A stretch of 64,000 nt of DNA from Polaribacter tangerinus (GCF_038024095.1 NZ_CP150668.1:310001-374000), one strand, 5' to 3'; positions 8,679-19,729 are shown, numbered from the stretch's first letter. A program made the numbers and translations. The notes: generated by a model not told the origin, from the sequence alone.

Positions 8679-8716
8679 AGAATAAAAATACCCAAAAAAA
8701 ATACACAAATAAATGC

Positions 8717-8742
8717 TTACAATTAATAATATAGAATTGTAA
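8717..8742. repeat. Inverted repeat between serC and serA
   Basis: TTACAATT (8717-8724) and AATTGTAA (8735-8742) form perfect 8-base arms around a 10-base loop, ending 18 bases before the serA ATG. No T-tract follows, so it is not a standard terminator. It could be an operator or an mRNA processing hairpin. Confidence 0.5.
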
Positions 8743-8760
8743 AATACAAAAGAATAGATA

Positions 8761-9714
8761 ATGAAGATATTAGCAAATGATGGAATTTCTGAAAGCGGTT
8801 TAGTTGCTTTAGAAAAAGGTGGTTTTGAGGTTTTGAATATTAAAGTTGCACAAAATCAACTTGAAAATTATATAAATGAAAATAATATTGATGCTATTTT
8901 AGTAAGAAGTGCTACACAAGTAAGACAAGAACTTATAGATGCCTGCCCAAGTTTAAAATTAATTGGACGTGGTGGTGTAGGCATGGATAATATTGATGTA
9001 ACATACGCCGAAGATCAAGGTTTGCATGTTATAAATACTCCAGAGGCTTCCTCTAGCGCCGTTGCCGAACTAGTTTTTGCTCATTTATTTGGAATGGCAC
9101 GTTTTTTACATTCATCTAACAGAGAAATGCCTTTAGAAGGAGATTCTAGATTTAAAGAATTAAAAAAAGCCTATTCTAACGGAATTGAATTAAGAGGAAA
9201 AACGCTCGGTATTATAGGTTTTGGTAGAATAGGACAAGAAGTAGCAAAAATAGGATTGGCAATAGGTATGAAAGTAATTGCAACAGATGCGCAAATAACT
9301 GCAGCACCAATTTCAATAGCATTTTATAACGGACAAAAAATTACTTTTAATATTGAAACTATAGAGAAAGATGAACTTTTAAAAGAAGCCGATTTTATCT
9401 CGTTACACGTTCCTGCACAAGAAGATTATATAATTACCAAAGACGAGTTTGATAAAATGAAAGATGGTGTTGGTATAGTAAATACTGCCAGAGGTGGTAT
9501 TTTACAAGAAGTAGATTTGGTAAATGCTATAGAAAGTGGTAAAGTACAGTTTGCTGGTTTAGATGTTTTCGAAACCGAACCCTCTCCTGCAGTACAACTA
9601 TTAATGAACCCAGAGTTGTCTTTAACGCCACATATTGGTGCTGCCACCAAAGAAGCTCAAGATAGAATTGGTATTGAACTTGCGAAACAAATTATTGCGC
9701 TTTTAAAAAACTAA
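8761..9714 (+). CDS. serA: D-3-phosphoglycerate dehydrogenase, short form
   Basis: 317 residues. It oxidises 3-phosphoglycerate to 3-phosphohydroxypyruvate with NAD, the first step of serine synthesis. The NAD-binding motif GFGRIG is at 153-158. NTARGGI carries the substrate-binding Arg, DVFETEP the catalytic Glu, and [12 protein letters not shown] the catalytic His. The protein stops after the catalytic domain and has no C-terminal ACT domain, so serine feedback through ACT, known from longer forms, is not expected. It follows serC and precedes the YggS gene by 13 bases, likely one operon. Confidence 0.93.
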   Translation: MKILANDGISESGLVALEKGGFEVLNIKVAQNQLENYINENNIDAILVRSATQVRQELIDACPSLKLIGRGGVGMDNIDVTYAEDQGLHVINTPEASSSAVAELVFAHLFGMARFLHSSNREMPLEGDSRFKELKKAYSNGIELRGKTLGIIGFGRIGQEVAKIGLAIGMKVIATDAQITAAPISIAFYNGQKITFNIETIEKDELLKEADFISLHVPAQEDYIITKDEFDKMKDGVGIVNTARGGILQEVDLVNAIESGKVQFAGLDVFETEPSPAVQLLMNPELSLTPHIGAATKEAQDRIGIELAKQIIALLKN

Positions 9715-9727
9715 TTTTAATTTTTCT

Positions 9728-10402
9728 ATGATGATTAAAAAAAACTTGTCTGTTATCGAAAAAGAATTGCCAAAACACGTTACACTTGTTGCCGTTTCCA
9801 AAACAAAACCTGCCTCAGATATCTTAGAAGCTTATAATGCTGGACAAAAAGTGTTCGGTGAAAATAAGATTCAGGAAATGGTAGAAAAATACAATGCACT
9901 ACCAAAAGATATTCAATGGCATATGATTGGCCACTTGCAAAGTAATAAAGTGAAGTATATGGCACATTTTGTTCATTTAATTCATGGAGTAGACAAGTTT
10001 AAAACATTAAAGGAAATTAACAAGCAAGCAAAAAAGCACAATCGAATTATTTCATGCCTACTTCAGGCTAAAATTGCTAAAGAAGATAGCAAATTCGGAC
10101 TTTCATTTACCGAAATTGAAAACATACTAAATGCCGAAGAATTTGCTGAACTACAAAACATAAAAGTTGTTGGCTTTATGGGAATGGCAACTTTTACAGA
10201 TAATAAAGAACAATTAGAAAGTGAGTTTTCATCATTAAAAACCTTCTTTAACAAACAGCAAAAAAGAATTTCATTAACCAATTGTAACCTAAAAATATTG
10301 TCTATGGGAATGAGTGGAGATTATTCTTTGGCAATAGAAAACGGCTGTAATATGGTACGAATAGGAAGTGCTATATTTGGCAATAGAAATTATAACAACT
10401 AA
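9728..10402 (+). CDS. YggS-family pyridoxal phosphate homeostasis protein
   Basis: 224 residues, the family length. It is a fold-III PLP-binding protein without known enzymatic turnover that buffers PLP and affects amino-acid metabolism. The PLP lysine lies in VTLVAVSKTKP (about residue 26), and the later SMGMSGDYSLAIENGCNMVRIGSAIFG segment (quoted here only as a landmark, about 190-217) is diagnostic. Two adjacent ATG codons are possible starts (9728 and 9731). It lies in the serine operon, consistent with SerC being a PLP enzyme. Confidence 0.92.
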   Translation: MMIKKNLSVIEKELPKHVTLVAVSKTKPASDILEAYNAGQKVFGENKIQEMVEKYNALPKDIQWHMIGHLQSNKVKYMAHFVHLIHGVDKFKTLKEINKQAKKHNRIISCLLQAKIAKEDSKFGLSFTEIENILNAEEFAELQNIKVVGFMGMATFTDNKEQLESEFSSLKTFFNKQQKRISLTNCNLKILSMGMSGDYSLAIENGCNMVRIGSAIFGNRNYNN

Positions 10403-10412
10403 AAATTATCAT

Positions 10413-11492
10413 TTGTACGCAATTTTAGATATTGAAACCACAGGAGGTAAATTTAATGAAGAAGGCATCACAGAAATTGCAATCTATAAATTTGATGGTC
10501 ATGAAATAATAGATCAGTTTATAAGTCTGATAAACCCAGAAAGAGAAATTCAAAAATTTGTTGTACAACTTACAGGCATCAACAATAAGATGCTAAGAAA
10601 TGCTCCCAAGTTTTATGAAGTTGCCAAACGAATTATAGAAATTACAAAAGATTGTACTTTAGTAGCTCACAATACAAGTTTCGATTACAGAATTTTAAGT
10701 GTAGAGTTTGAAAGATTAGGATATCAGTTCAATAGAAATACACTATGTACGGTAGAATTAAGCCAGCAATTAATTTTAAATCAACCCTCCTATAGTTTAG
10801 GAAAACTAACAAAAGCACTTGGTATTCCTATGACAGATAGGCATAGAGCTTCGGGCGACGCGCTAGCTACAGTTCAGTTATTTAAAATTTTGTTAGAAAA
10901 AGACACTAATAAAGAAATTTTTAAAAATAATTTAAAGTATTACGATAGAAGAGTTGAAAAAGCCAAATTTCAAAAAATAATTGATAAAATTCCTAAAGAA
11001 CAAGGCTTATTTTATGTACATGATGCTTTAGGGAAAATTATTTTCTTGGGTAGAGGAAAAAATATGAAACAAGAAGTAAACAAACTATTTTTAAAAAACA
11101 CCAAAAGGGCGCTTAAAATTCAGGACAGAACTGCTGATGTAACTTTTAAAAAAACAGGAAACGAGCTGTTTACAAGACTAAAGTATAACTTAGAACTAGA
11201 AGCATTATCACCAAAATTCAATATTAAAAAAGAGAAAAAAATTACCCTTCAACCATTTAATAATGAAGATTTTCTAATCATCGAAAAAGGACGAGAAATT
11301 GAAGAAAAAGCTATTGTTTTGATAGAAAAAAATGAAGTTATTTCTATGGGATATACCAATTTAGCATATCAAGAGAATAAGTTAGAGGTCTTAAAATCTG
11401 TACTTACCAATATTACTAACAGTGCATTAGCAAAAACAATTGTAAAAAACTACTTAACAAAAAGTAAACATCACAAAATAGTTCGATTGTAG
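10413..11492 (+). CDS. DnaQ-like 3'-5' exonuclease fused to a GIY-YIG-like domain
   Basis: 359 residues from the TTG at 10413, which gives an N-terminus reading (M)YAILDIETTGGKFNEEG, where this protein family normally begins. The ATG at 10368 would overlap the YggS gene and add 15 unrelated residues. An exonuclease III-epsilon domain (about 1-165) has DxE in DIETTGG and the DEDDh His/Asp pair in DRHRASGDA. A second domain, from about 195 on (GLFYVHDALGKIIFLGRGKN), resembles the UvrC/Cho GIY-YIG nuclease with altered signature residues (GLF and FLG). It is likely involved in DNA repair. A terminator follows. Confidence 0.85.
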   Translation: MYAILDIETTGGKFNEEGITEIAIYKFDGHEIIDQFISLINPEREIQKFVVQLTGINNKMLRNAPKFYEVAKRIIEITKDCTLVAHNTSFDYRILSVEFERLGYQFNRNTLCTVELSQQLILNQPSYSLGKLTKALGIPMTDRHRASGDALATVQLFKILLEKDTNKEIFKNNLKYYDRRVEKAKFQKIIDKIPKEQGLFYVHDALGKIIFLGRGKNMKQEVNKLFLKNTKRALKIQDRTADVTFKKTGNELFTRLKYNLELEALSPKFNIKKEKKITLQPFNNEDFLIIEKGREIEEKAIVLIEKNEVISMGYTNLAYQENKLEVLKSVLTNITNSALAKTIVKNYLTKSKHHKIVRL

Positions 11493-11516
11493 CTAAAGTA
11501 TAAAATCGTTCAAAAA

Positions 11517-11552
11517 AAAACTTACAAAACAATAAATTGCCTTGTAAGTTTT
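11517..11552. terminator. Bidirectional terminator
   Basis: An 11-bp stem AAAACTTACAA (11517-11527) with TTGTAAGTTTT (11542-11552) and a 14-base loop lies between the convergent exonuclease and helicase genes. Confidence 0.8.
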
Positions 11553-11575
11553 ACATGTTGTAACAATTAGAAGTA

Positions 11576-13369
11576 TTAACGATCTCTACGTTTTCTTCCA
11601 AATCCACTAGTGCTTCTCTCTGCCCTATCTGGTCTGTCTGATCTTCTTTTACTACTAGCTCCAGATCTTCTTGCAGAACCTTCGGTATTTCTTCTTCTAC
11701 CAAAACCTCCATCTTTTTTACCAAAAGGTTTTTTACCACCTCTTCTACCACCTCCAGAACGTTCTTTCTTGGTAATTTCTACATTTACAGTTCGTCCATC
11801 AAAATCTGGTTGATTTGCTGCAAATGCTTCTAAAGTTTTGTCTTCGAAGTTTTTATCTATTTCAAAAAAGGAAAAAGTATCTAAAATATCTATGGCGCCA
11901 ATTTCTATTTTATCTCCAATGTTTTGATCATTTATTAAACCAATTAACTTACCTGGATTTAGACTATCTTTCCTTCCTATATTAATGAAAAAGCGAGTCA
12001 TATTCTCGTTTTCTGTTCTAGCTCTTGAGTTATCTCTAGATGATAAATCGTTTAAATCTTTGGCATTTTCGTAATAAGATAACATGGTATTAAACTCTAA
12101 AGAAACAAATTTTTGTATTAATGTTTCTCTATCTAATCCCTCTAATTTTTCATAAATATTTGGCAAAAACTCATTAATCTGAGTTTCGTTTACCTCTATA
12201 TTTTGTACTTTATCAATTAAATGCATCAGTTGATTCTGGCAAATGTCTTTACCAGAAGGAACCTGAGCAGCTACAAATTTCTTTTTAATAATTTTTTCTA
12301 TCGGTCTTAACTTCCCTTTTTCCTTTCCATTAACCAATACAATAGAAATCCCTTTGTTACCAGCTCTTCCTGTTCTACCGCTTCGGTGGGTATAATTTTC
12401 TATTTGGTCTGGTAGCTTGTGGTTAATAACATGTGTTAATTCATTTACATCTAAACCTCTAGCAGCTACATCTGTTGCTACCAAAATTTGAATTGTTTTT
12501 TTTCTGAATTTCCCCATTACAGAGTCTCGCTGCCCTTGAGATAAATCTCCATGTAAAGAATCGGCACTGTAACCATCTTTTATTAAATTGTCTGCTACTT
12601 CTTGTGTTTCCCTTCGAGTTCTACAAAAAATAATTGCATAGATATCTGGATTTAAATCTGCAATTCTTTTTAATGCAGGATATCTTGTTCTTTCTGTTAC
12701 TGCATAATATTCATGACTTACATTGTCAGACCCCTGATTTTTTTGACCTGATGTTACCTCTACAGGATTTGTCATGTAGTTTCTGGCAATAGCCTCTACC
12801 TCTCTTGGAAAAGTTGCAGAGAATAATAACGTTTGCTTAGTATCTGGTGTAGCTTCTAAAACTTTATCTAGCTCTTCTTTAAATCCCATATTAAGCATTT
12901 CGTCTGCCTCATCTAAAACAAGCCATTTAACATTGCCTAATTTTAAAGCTCTACGGTTTATTAAATCTACTGTTCTACCAGGAGTTCCAACAACTATTTG
13001 TGAGCCTCTTTTTAAAGATCTAATTTGCTCTTCCATACTAGAACCTCCGTATACAGTAGTAACCTTTACACTTGGTAAATACTTACAAAAATCTTTTATA
13101 TTGTTTCCTATTTGTACTGCAAGTTCTCTTGTTGGAGATAAAATAATTGCTTGTACATTGCTATTACTTTCGTCTAAAAGCTCTAATATTGGTAAACTAA
13201 AAGCAGCTGTTTTTCCGGTACCTGTTTGTGCAAATGCTTTTAAATCTTCTTTAGAGGAAATAATTTGAGGAATTGCTTTTTCTTGAATAACAGTTGGCTT
13301 TTCGTAACCTAAATCTGTTAATGCTTTGTTTATAGGCTCTTTTAAGCCTAATTCTAAAAATGTTGACAT
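11576..13369 (-). CDS. DEAD-box ATP-dependent RNA helicase with DbpA-type RNA-binding domain
   Basis: 597 residues from the ATG at 13369 (MSTFLELGLKEPI); a longer frame from 13414 adds unrelated residues. It unwinds RNA duplexes, probably in ribosome assembly, mRNA decay or cold adaptation. The helicase core shows the Q motif (GYEKPTVIQ), motif I AQTGTGKT, motif II DEAD, motif III SAT and motif VI HRSGRTGRAG. A DbpA-like RNA-binding fold follows near 450-530. The tail is basic, rich in Arg, Gly and Ser, and probably disordered. A consensus promoter at 13468-13497 gives a leader of about 90 bases, a common site for temperature control in such genes, though control is inference here. Confidence 0.95.
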   Translation of the reverse strand: MSTFLELGLKEPINKALTDLGYEKPTVIQEKAIPQIISSKEDLKAFAQTGTGKTAAFSLPILELLDESNSNVQAIILSPTRELAVQIGNNIKDFCKYLPSVKVTTVYGGSSMEEQIRSLKRGSQIVVGTPGRTVDLINRRALKLGNVKWLVLDEADEMLNMGFKEELDKVLEATPDTKQTLLFSATFPREVEAIARNYMTNPVEVTSGQKNQGSDNVSHEYYAVTERTRYPALKRIADLNPDIYAIIFCRTRRETQEVADNLIKDGYSADSLHGDLSQGQRDSVMGKFRKKTIQILVATDVAARGLDVNELTHVINHKLPDQIENYTHRSGRTGRAGNKGISIVLVNGKEKGKLRPIEKIIKKKFVAAQVPSGKDICQNQLMHLIDKVQNIEVNETQINEFLPNIYEKLEGLDRETLIQKFVSLEFNTMLSYYENAKDLNDLSSRDNSRARTENENMTRFFINIGRKDSLNPGKLIGLINDQNIGDKIEIGAIDILDTFSFFEIDKNFEDKTLEAFAANQPDFDGRTVNVEITKKERSGGGRRGGKKPFGKKDGGFGRRRNTEGSARRSGASSKRRSDRPDRAERSTSGFGRKRRDR

Positions 13370-13467
13370 ACTGTGATTTTTTGTAGATTCACAGAACGCC
13401 CACCTGCAAATCAAATTATAAATATCGACTTGATTTTCTATTGAATAATTTCAATATTAAAATCGCG

Positions 13468-13497
13468 CAAAGGTACGGGAAATTAAACGAAAAGCAA
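13468..13497 (-). promoter_or_regulatory. Full -33/-7 promoter of the DEAD-box helicase gene
   Basis: On the minus strand TTG (13497-13495), a 19-base spacer and TACCTTTG (13475-13468) match the Bacteroidota primary sigma consensus exactly. The predicted leader is about 94 bases. Confidence 0.65.
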
Positions 13498-13514
13498 TTT
13501 TTATGGTAATTTTC

Positions 13515-14912
13515 TTATTTATTTTGCAATTCTTCTAACTGAAAGTAGATTTTTTTTGATGATATTGAGGCAAAACCGTTCGTAACAATTCCTTTTTTAT
13601 TTATAAGAATAGTTCGTGGCATTTTACAACTTAAAAAATTATTGGCAGCATTATCTTTTGTAATGTAAAATTGATTTTTAATGTCTATATTTTCAATTCT
13701 ATTAGAGGTCGAATTACCACCATCTATTTCTATAACAGCAAAGTTCAAAGAAGGATATCTTTTTTGTAAATAAGAAATTCTTGAGCCTACAGCTATCTTT
13801 GAGGCATATTCTTTATTCCAAAAGAACAATACAGAATTTTTATTTTTAGTAAAATCTTCTATTTTAAAAGGCTGATTCGTAAAGTCATGAATAGCAAAAC
13901 CAGCAATTCTATCTCCTCTACTTATTTTTTCACTGTCTCTTAACAAGTTTTTTATAAGCTCTTTATCTTTTGTGTTTGTAGAAAACTCAAAAAAGGTTTC
14001 AAAAGCATCTCTGTTTATATTACAGCTAGACTTGTTATAAAAATGATCTAATAACGTACTCTTTAAAAAAGCATTTTTAGACGAATTTACACGAATTTTA
14101 GAGTTTATAGTTTGCAATAAATCTACCGTAAAATTAGTTTCTGCTAAGCTATCATTTTTATATACGTTCTTATTGTAAGCACTATTATATAAATAATTTC
14201 TTATGTAAGTAGCATAGGGTGTATAATACATTAAAGTATCATTGTTTACATCTATTTTATCTCTAAAACTATAAAATGATTCATGTAATGTTGGTAATGT
14301 TTCTAAATTCGAATAATCTTTATACGTTTTGTAATACCTTTCTACCCTAGAATATACAGGATATGTTAATGCAACATTTAATATTTTAAAGTAATTTGAT
14401 GTTTCTAAGGGATGTAAAGCAACATACTCTTCATAAGTTTTTAACTTTTGCTTTAGAATAGAGTCAATTTTTTGCTTGTAAAGTTCAGGCGATAATTTGC
14501 TTAAAACGTAATAAAAATTTTTGTCTTTTTCATCCTCTAAAAAAATATCAATTAAAATATTATTCCTTTCTGCACCTCTTCCGGAAAAAACAATTGACTC
14601 ATCGAAATTCCAGGTATTTAAACGAACCATTAAACTATCATTAGGTTCGATGTAAACGTATTGGTTTTCGTTGCCATGCTGAAAATAATACAAACCCTCA
14701 TTGATGTCTTTATAAACACCCATAAACTTGTTTCTGTCATCTAAAAAAAGTGTATCAACCAATTTATCCATGGTGTACAAGACAACAAACTTCGTTTTAG
14801 GATTAATTATTTTACCACCAAAATATGCCAAATTATTAGCATCGTTGTTTTTACAACTTGCTAAAAAAAAGGCAAACAGTAATGCAGTAGTATAAATAAT
14901 TCTAGTTTTCAT
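13515..14912 (-). CDS. Thioredoxin/TlpA-fold lipoprotein lacking the CxxC motif
   Basis: 465 residues from the ATG at 14912; the 14933 Met adds seven residues before the signal peptide. The signal peptide ends in a lipobox (FLASCKN), so the protein is anchored by a lipid and probably periplasmic. Residues about 30-310 are a poorly conserved helical region with many Tyr and Asn, as in other Bacteroidota TlpA-like lipoproteins with an N-terminal DUF4369-type region. The C-terminal domain (about 330-465) has the thioredoxin shape, including the cis-Pro segment KMPRTILINKKG, but the expected WCxxC reads FFWNKEYASK, with no cysteine. Disulfide chemistry is therefore unlikely. A -7 promoter element precedes it. 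Confidence 0.8.
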   Translation of the reverse strand: MKTRIIYTTALLFAFFLASCKNNDANNLAYFGGKIINPKTKFVVLYTMDKLVDTLFLDDRNKFMGVYKDINEGLYYFQHGNENQYVYIEPNDSLMVRLNTWNFDESIVFSGRGAERNNILIDIFLEDEKDKNFYYVLSKLSPELYKQKIDSILKQKLKTYEEYVALHPLETSNYFKILNVALTYPVYSRVERYYKTYKDYSNLETLPTLHESFYSFRDKIDVNNDTLMYYTPYATYIRNYLYNSAYNKNVYKNDSLAETNFTVDLLQTINSKIRVNSSKNAFLKSTLLDHFYNKSSCNINRDAFETFFEFSTNTKDKELIKNLLRDSEKISRGDRIAGFAIHDFTNQPFKIEDFTKNKNSVLFFWNKEYASKIAVGSRISYLQKRYPSLNFAVIEIDGGNSTSNRIENIDIKNQFYITKDNAANNFLSCKMPRTILINKKGIVTNGFASISSKKIYFQLEELQNK

Positions 14913-14932
14913 TTTCTTGGAATGGTAATGCA

Positions 14933-14940
14933 CAAATGTA
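14933..14940 (-). promoter_or_regulatory. -7 promoter element of the TlpA-like lipoprotein gene
   Basis: On the minus strand it reads TACATTTG, 20 bases before the ATG at 14912. No clear -33 TTG is seen. Confidence 0.45.
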
Positions 14941-15066
14941 TATATATCATTGAGGTTGCATTGTTAATTCACTGTTAAAATAGCCTTAAAGAAATTGCCA
15001 ATTTTTTAAATAAAAGGTCCTTAAAAAAGGGAGACTTTTAAACAGTGTTAAGAAAAATGGAATTTG

Positions 15067-15074
15067 TACTTTTG
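15067..15074 (+). promoter_or_regulatory. -7 promoter element of the ABC-F gene
   Basis: TACTTTTG matches TAnnTTTG exactly, 24 bases before the ATG. The -33 region is weak. Confidence 0.5.
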
Positions 15075-15086
15075 CACAAAATTTAA

Positions 15087-16718
<1,632 letters not shown>

Positions 16719-16746
16719 TTAATAATTTAAAAAACAACCTTTAACT

Positions 16747-16776
16747 AAAAAGAGAACATAATTGTGTTCTCTTTTT
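16747..16776. terminator. Bidirectional terminator
   Basis: A 12-bp stem AAAAAGAGAACA (16747-16758) with TGTTCTCTTTTT (16765-16776) plus extra T residues lies between convergent genes. Confidence 0.9.
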
Positions 16777-16785
16777 TTTTTTGAA

Positions 16786-17613
16786 TTATGTTGCAATAGG
16801 CAAATTATTACTACTTCCCCAAGCTGTCCAAGAGCCATCATAAATAGCATAATTTTTAATACCTGCAACCGCTGCAGCAAGTGCTAATATTGAGGCAGTT
16901 ATTCCTGAACCGCAAGTAAAAATAATAACCTCCTTATTTTTATAATTCTCAAAAATTTTTACTAACTCATTTTTAGGTTTTAACCTTCCACTATTTAACA
17001 CTGTTGTATAGGGTATATTTACCGAATTAGGAATATGACCTCTTTTTAAATCTGCTCTTGGCTCTGGAACTTTTGCATAAAAACGTTCAGATGATCTTGC
17101 GTCTGCTATTAAAAAACTACTTTTAGAAATAGCATTTAAAACTTGTTGAGTACTTTTTAGTTTAGAGGCCTTGTAATTAACTTTAAAATCTCCCATGAAA
17201 TATACAGCCTTTTGAGGTTTTTGAACAGGAAAATTTTTGGTCTTCCACGCTGGTAAACCTCCATCTAAAACTGCCACATTATCAAAACCCATAAGCTGAA
17301 ACATCCACCAAACTCTTGGTGCAGAATAAATACCTAAATCGTCATAACAAACTACATAACTGTCTTTACAAATTCCCAATTGTTGAGCACGAATTTCAAA
17401 CTTTTCAGGAGACAAAACTGTGTTAGGTAATGTTGAATCTTCGTCGGAAAACACTCCTTTAATATCAAAAAAACGAGCATTTTTAATTTGATATTTTCGA
17501 GTATGATTCGCATTTACTTCTGTTACTTTTTTTATAGTACAATCTAGCACAACAATGTTTTTTTGCATTAGATTGTTTTTCAAAAAATCTACAGAAATAA
17601 GAGACGATTTCAT
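16786..17613 (-). CDS. Thiosulfate/3-mercaptopyruvate sulfurtransferase
   Basis: 275 residues with two rhodanese domains. It transfers sulfane sulfur from mercaptopyruvate or thiosulfate to an acceptor. The active-site cysteine is C234 in TCGSGITAS; the loop CGSGxTA is that of mercaptopyruvate sulfurtransferases (SseA type) rather than classic rhodanese. RGHIPNSVNIPY (about 191-202) and VLDGGLPAWK (115-124) are typical rhodanese landmarks. No signal peptide, so it is cytoplasmic. The symporter gene lies 25 bases upstream on the same strand, so the two may be cotranscribed. Confidence 0.92.
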   Translation of the reverse strand: MKSSLISVDFLKNNLMQKNIVVLDCTIKKVTEVNANHTRKYQIKNARFFDIKGVFSDEDSTLPNTVLSPEKFEIRAQQLGICKDSYVVCYDDLGIYSAPRVWWMFQLMGFDNVAVLDGGLPAWKTKNFPVQKPQKAVYFMGDFKVNYKASKLKSTQQVLNAISKSSFLIADARSSERFYAKVPEPRADLKRGHIPNSVNIPYTTVLNSGRLKPKNELVKIFENYKNKEVIIFTCGSGITASILALAAAVAGIKNYAIYDGSWTAWGSSNNLPIAT

Positions 17614-17638
17614 AAAAAAAACAACTGTTTAAAAAGTT

Positions 17639-18967
17639 CTATTTAACTTTTTCGTAATTATCATCCCAGTTTTTAGCCTTTGGATTATCTCTAAGTTTTC
17701 CTAAAGATTTTGCAACTAACATAGATACTGTAGCATCTCCGGTTACATTTACAGTTGTTCTTAACATATCTAGAGGCCTATCGACAGCAAAAATTAACGC
17801 CAAACCAATAGGGAGTAATTCCGAAGGGAAATCTATCGATTCTAAAACAATTACCAACATTACCATCCCTGCACTTGGTACAGCTGCAGAACCAATAGAG
17901 GCTAACAGGGCAGTTAATACAATAACAATTTGGTTCGAAAACGTTAAGCCTTCTGGCCAAATTACTTGCATTATAAAAACTGCTGCAATTGCTTGGTATA
18001 AACTTGTACCATCCATATTTATAGTAGCTCCCACAGGCAATACAAATCCAGAAACTTCTTTATCTACGCCCAAATGCTCTTCTACTCTCTCCATTGTAAC
18101 TGGTAAAGTGGCTGCGCTTGAACTTGTAGAAAATGCCAAAAGTTGAGCAGGACTAATTTGTTTTAAAAACCATAAAGGAGATTTTTTAGTGTATAAACTA
18201 ACTAACAATAAATAAAAACCAATCATTAAAAATAATCCTCCAATAACACAAATTGCATAAACTAATAGTTTTAACAATATTTCGGTATCATCAAAAGCAA
18301 TAATAACGTTTGCTAATAAAGAAAATACTGCATAGGGTGCAAATAGCATAATTAAGTCTACCATTTTCATTACCATTTCATTTAATGAATCGAAAAAATC
18401 CATTAGAGGTTTTGCCTTTTTTTCAGGTATTAATAATAGAGAAATTCCGACAAACATGGCAAAAAAGATAATCTGTAACATACTTGCATCAGCAAAAGAC
18501 TGAAAAATATTACTCGGAAAAATATCAATTACAGCTTGTAAAGGGCCTGCATCGTTTTGTGCAGAAGCTTTTGCTAATTTATCTGTAACTCCGGAAGAGG
18601 TTTCATATTTTAATTTTATTTTTTCGATGGTATCGCTAGACATCCCTGCACCTGGTTTTATAATATTTACGATTCCCAACCCTATAATAATTGCAACCAA
18701 TGTAGTACCTACATAAATAGAAATGGTTCTAAGTCCCATTTTTTTAATTTTAGAGATATCTTTTAAATCAGAAATACCCTTAATTAAAGATGCCAATATT
18801 AAAGGAACAGCAATTAATTTTAAAAGATTTATAAAAATTGTTCCGAATGGCTTAATCCAGTCTGTAACAAACCCTTTTCCTCCATCAACAGTATTCATTA
18901 TAAAGCCAAAAATGACACCGAATGCCATTCCTATTAAAATTTTCCAGTGTAATGCTAGTTTCTTCAT
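17639..18967 (-). CDS. Dicarboxylate/amino-acid:cation symporter (DAACS family)
   Basis: 442 residues with about eight membrane segments and the family hairpins. The serine-rich re-entrant loop (FSTSSSAATLPVT) and the NMDGT motif (INMDGTSLYQ) are intact. These bind substrate and cations in GltP/GltPh-type carriers. It imports glutamate, aspartate or C4-dicarboxylates with sodium or protons; the substrate cannot be settled by eye. There is an unusually long extracytoplasmic loop around 110-150 (TIEKIKLKYETSSGVTDKLA). It lies upstream of the sulfurtransferase gene. Confidence 0.94.
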   Translation of the reverse strand: MKKLALHWKILIGMAFGVIFGFIMNTVDGGKGFVTDWIKPFGTIFINLLKLIAVPLILASLIKGISDLKDISKIKKMGLRTISIYVGTTLVAIIIGLGIVNIIKPGAGMSSDTIEKIKLKYETSSGVTDKLAKASAQNDAGPLQAVIDIFPSNIFQSFADASMLQIIFFAMFVGISLLLIPEKKAKPLMDFFDSLNEMVMKMVDLIMLFAPYAVFSLLANVIIAFDDTEILLKLLVYAICVIGGLFLMIGFYLLLVSLYTKKSPLWFLKQISPAQLLAFSTSSSAATLPVTMERVEEHLGVDKEVSGFVLPVGATINMDGTSLYQAIAAVFIMQVIWPEGLTFSNQIVIVLTALLASIGSAAVPSAGMVMLVIVLESIDFPSELLPIGLALIFAVDRPLDMLRTTVNVTGDATVSMLVAKSLGKLRDNPKAKNWDDNYEKVK

Positions 18968-19090
18968 TGTATGTAGTATCGTTATTTTGAGCTTGAAAGA
19001 TAAAAAAATTATTAAAACACCACGTGACTTTATAGAGATAATGTGTCATATTTATAGAAATTAGGTTTATTAATTATTAAAAACATAAAA

Positions 19091-19729
19091 ATGAGTGGTA
19101 TTTTAGATTTATTAAATAGCGATTTAGGAAAACAAATAATTTCTGGTGTGGCAGGTTCTACAGGAAACGATACTGGCAAAACAGGGAGTGCTTTAACAAT
19201 GGCATTGCCAGTTTTAATGAAAGCGATGGAACGAAATGCTGCGTCTCCTGAGGGTGCAGAAGGATTGATGAATGCACTATCGAACAAACATGATGGTAGT
19301 ATTTTAGATAATCTTGGTGGTTTATTTGGTGGTGGCGTAGATGAATCTGTAAAACAGGATGGAGCAGGTATTTTAAAGCATGTTTTAGGAGCTAAACAGC
19401 AAGGTGTAGAACAAGTTATTGGACAAAAATCTGGTTTAGATGCGAATTCTGTTGCAAATATTTTAAAGGTTGCTGCACCTATTTTAATGGGCATGTTAGG
19501 AAAACAGAAAAAAGAACAAAATATTACAGATACAAACGGAATTGGAAATCTTTTAGGTGGAATGTTGGGCGGTAGTTCTACTGCAAACGAACAGAGCTTT
19601 TTAGAAAAAGTATTGGATGCCGATGGTGACGGAAGTGTTATTGATGATGTTGCAGGAATGTTTTTGAGTGGAAACCCTAAAAAATCTGGTGGAATCGGCG
19701 GACTCTTAGGTGGATTATTCGGTAAATAA
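19091..19729 (+). CDS. DUF937-domain protein
   Basis: 212 residues, no signal peptide. The sequence is built of amphipathic helices with repeated Gly-Leu-rich turns (GNLLGGMLGGSS, GGIGGLLGGLFGK at the C-terminus), as in DUF937 proteins. A short acidic segment DADGDGSVIDD (about 176-186) looks like a calcium-binding (dockerin or EF-hand type) loop and is common in this family. Function is unknown. The gene is monocistronic and ends with a strong terminator. Confidence 0.8.
   Translation: MSGILDLLNSDLGKQIISGVAGSTGNDTGKTGSALTMALPVLMKAMERNAASPEGAEGLMNALSNKHDGSILDNLGGLFGGGVDESVKQDGAGILKHVLGAKQQGVEQVIGQKSGLDANSVANILKVAAPILMGMLGKQKKEQNITDTNGIGNLLGGMLGGSSTANEQSFLEKVLDADGDGSVIDDVAGMFLSGNPKKSGGIGGLLGGLFGK

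Noticed and set aside
11551-11751. 66-codon frame within the end of the helicase gene, Glu/Val-rich
   Set aside because: It is a frame shadow of the Arg/Gly-rich helicase tail on the same strand; the helicase frame is continuous through it.
19030-19494. 154-codon minus-strand frame opposite DUF937
   Set aside because: It is antisense to a gene with recognisable DUF937 sequence; the Pro/Ser/Cys-rich translation is typical of a shadow frame.
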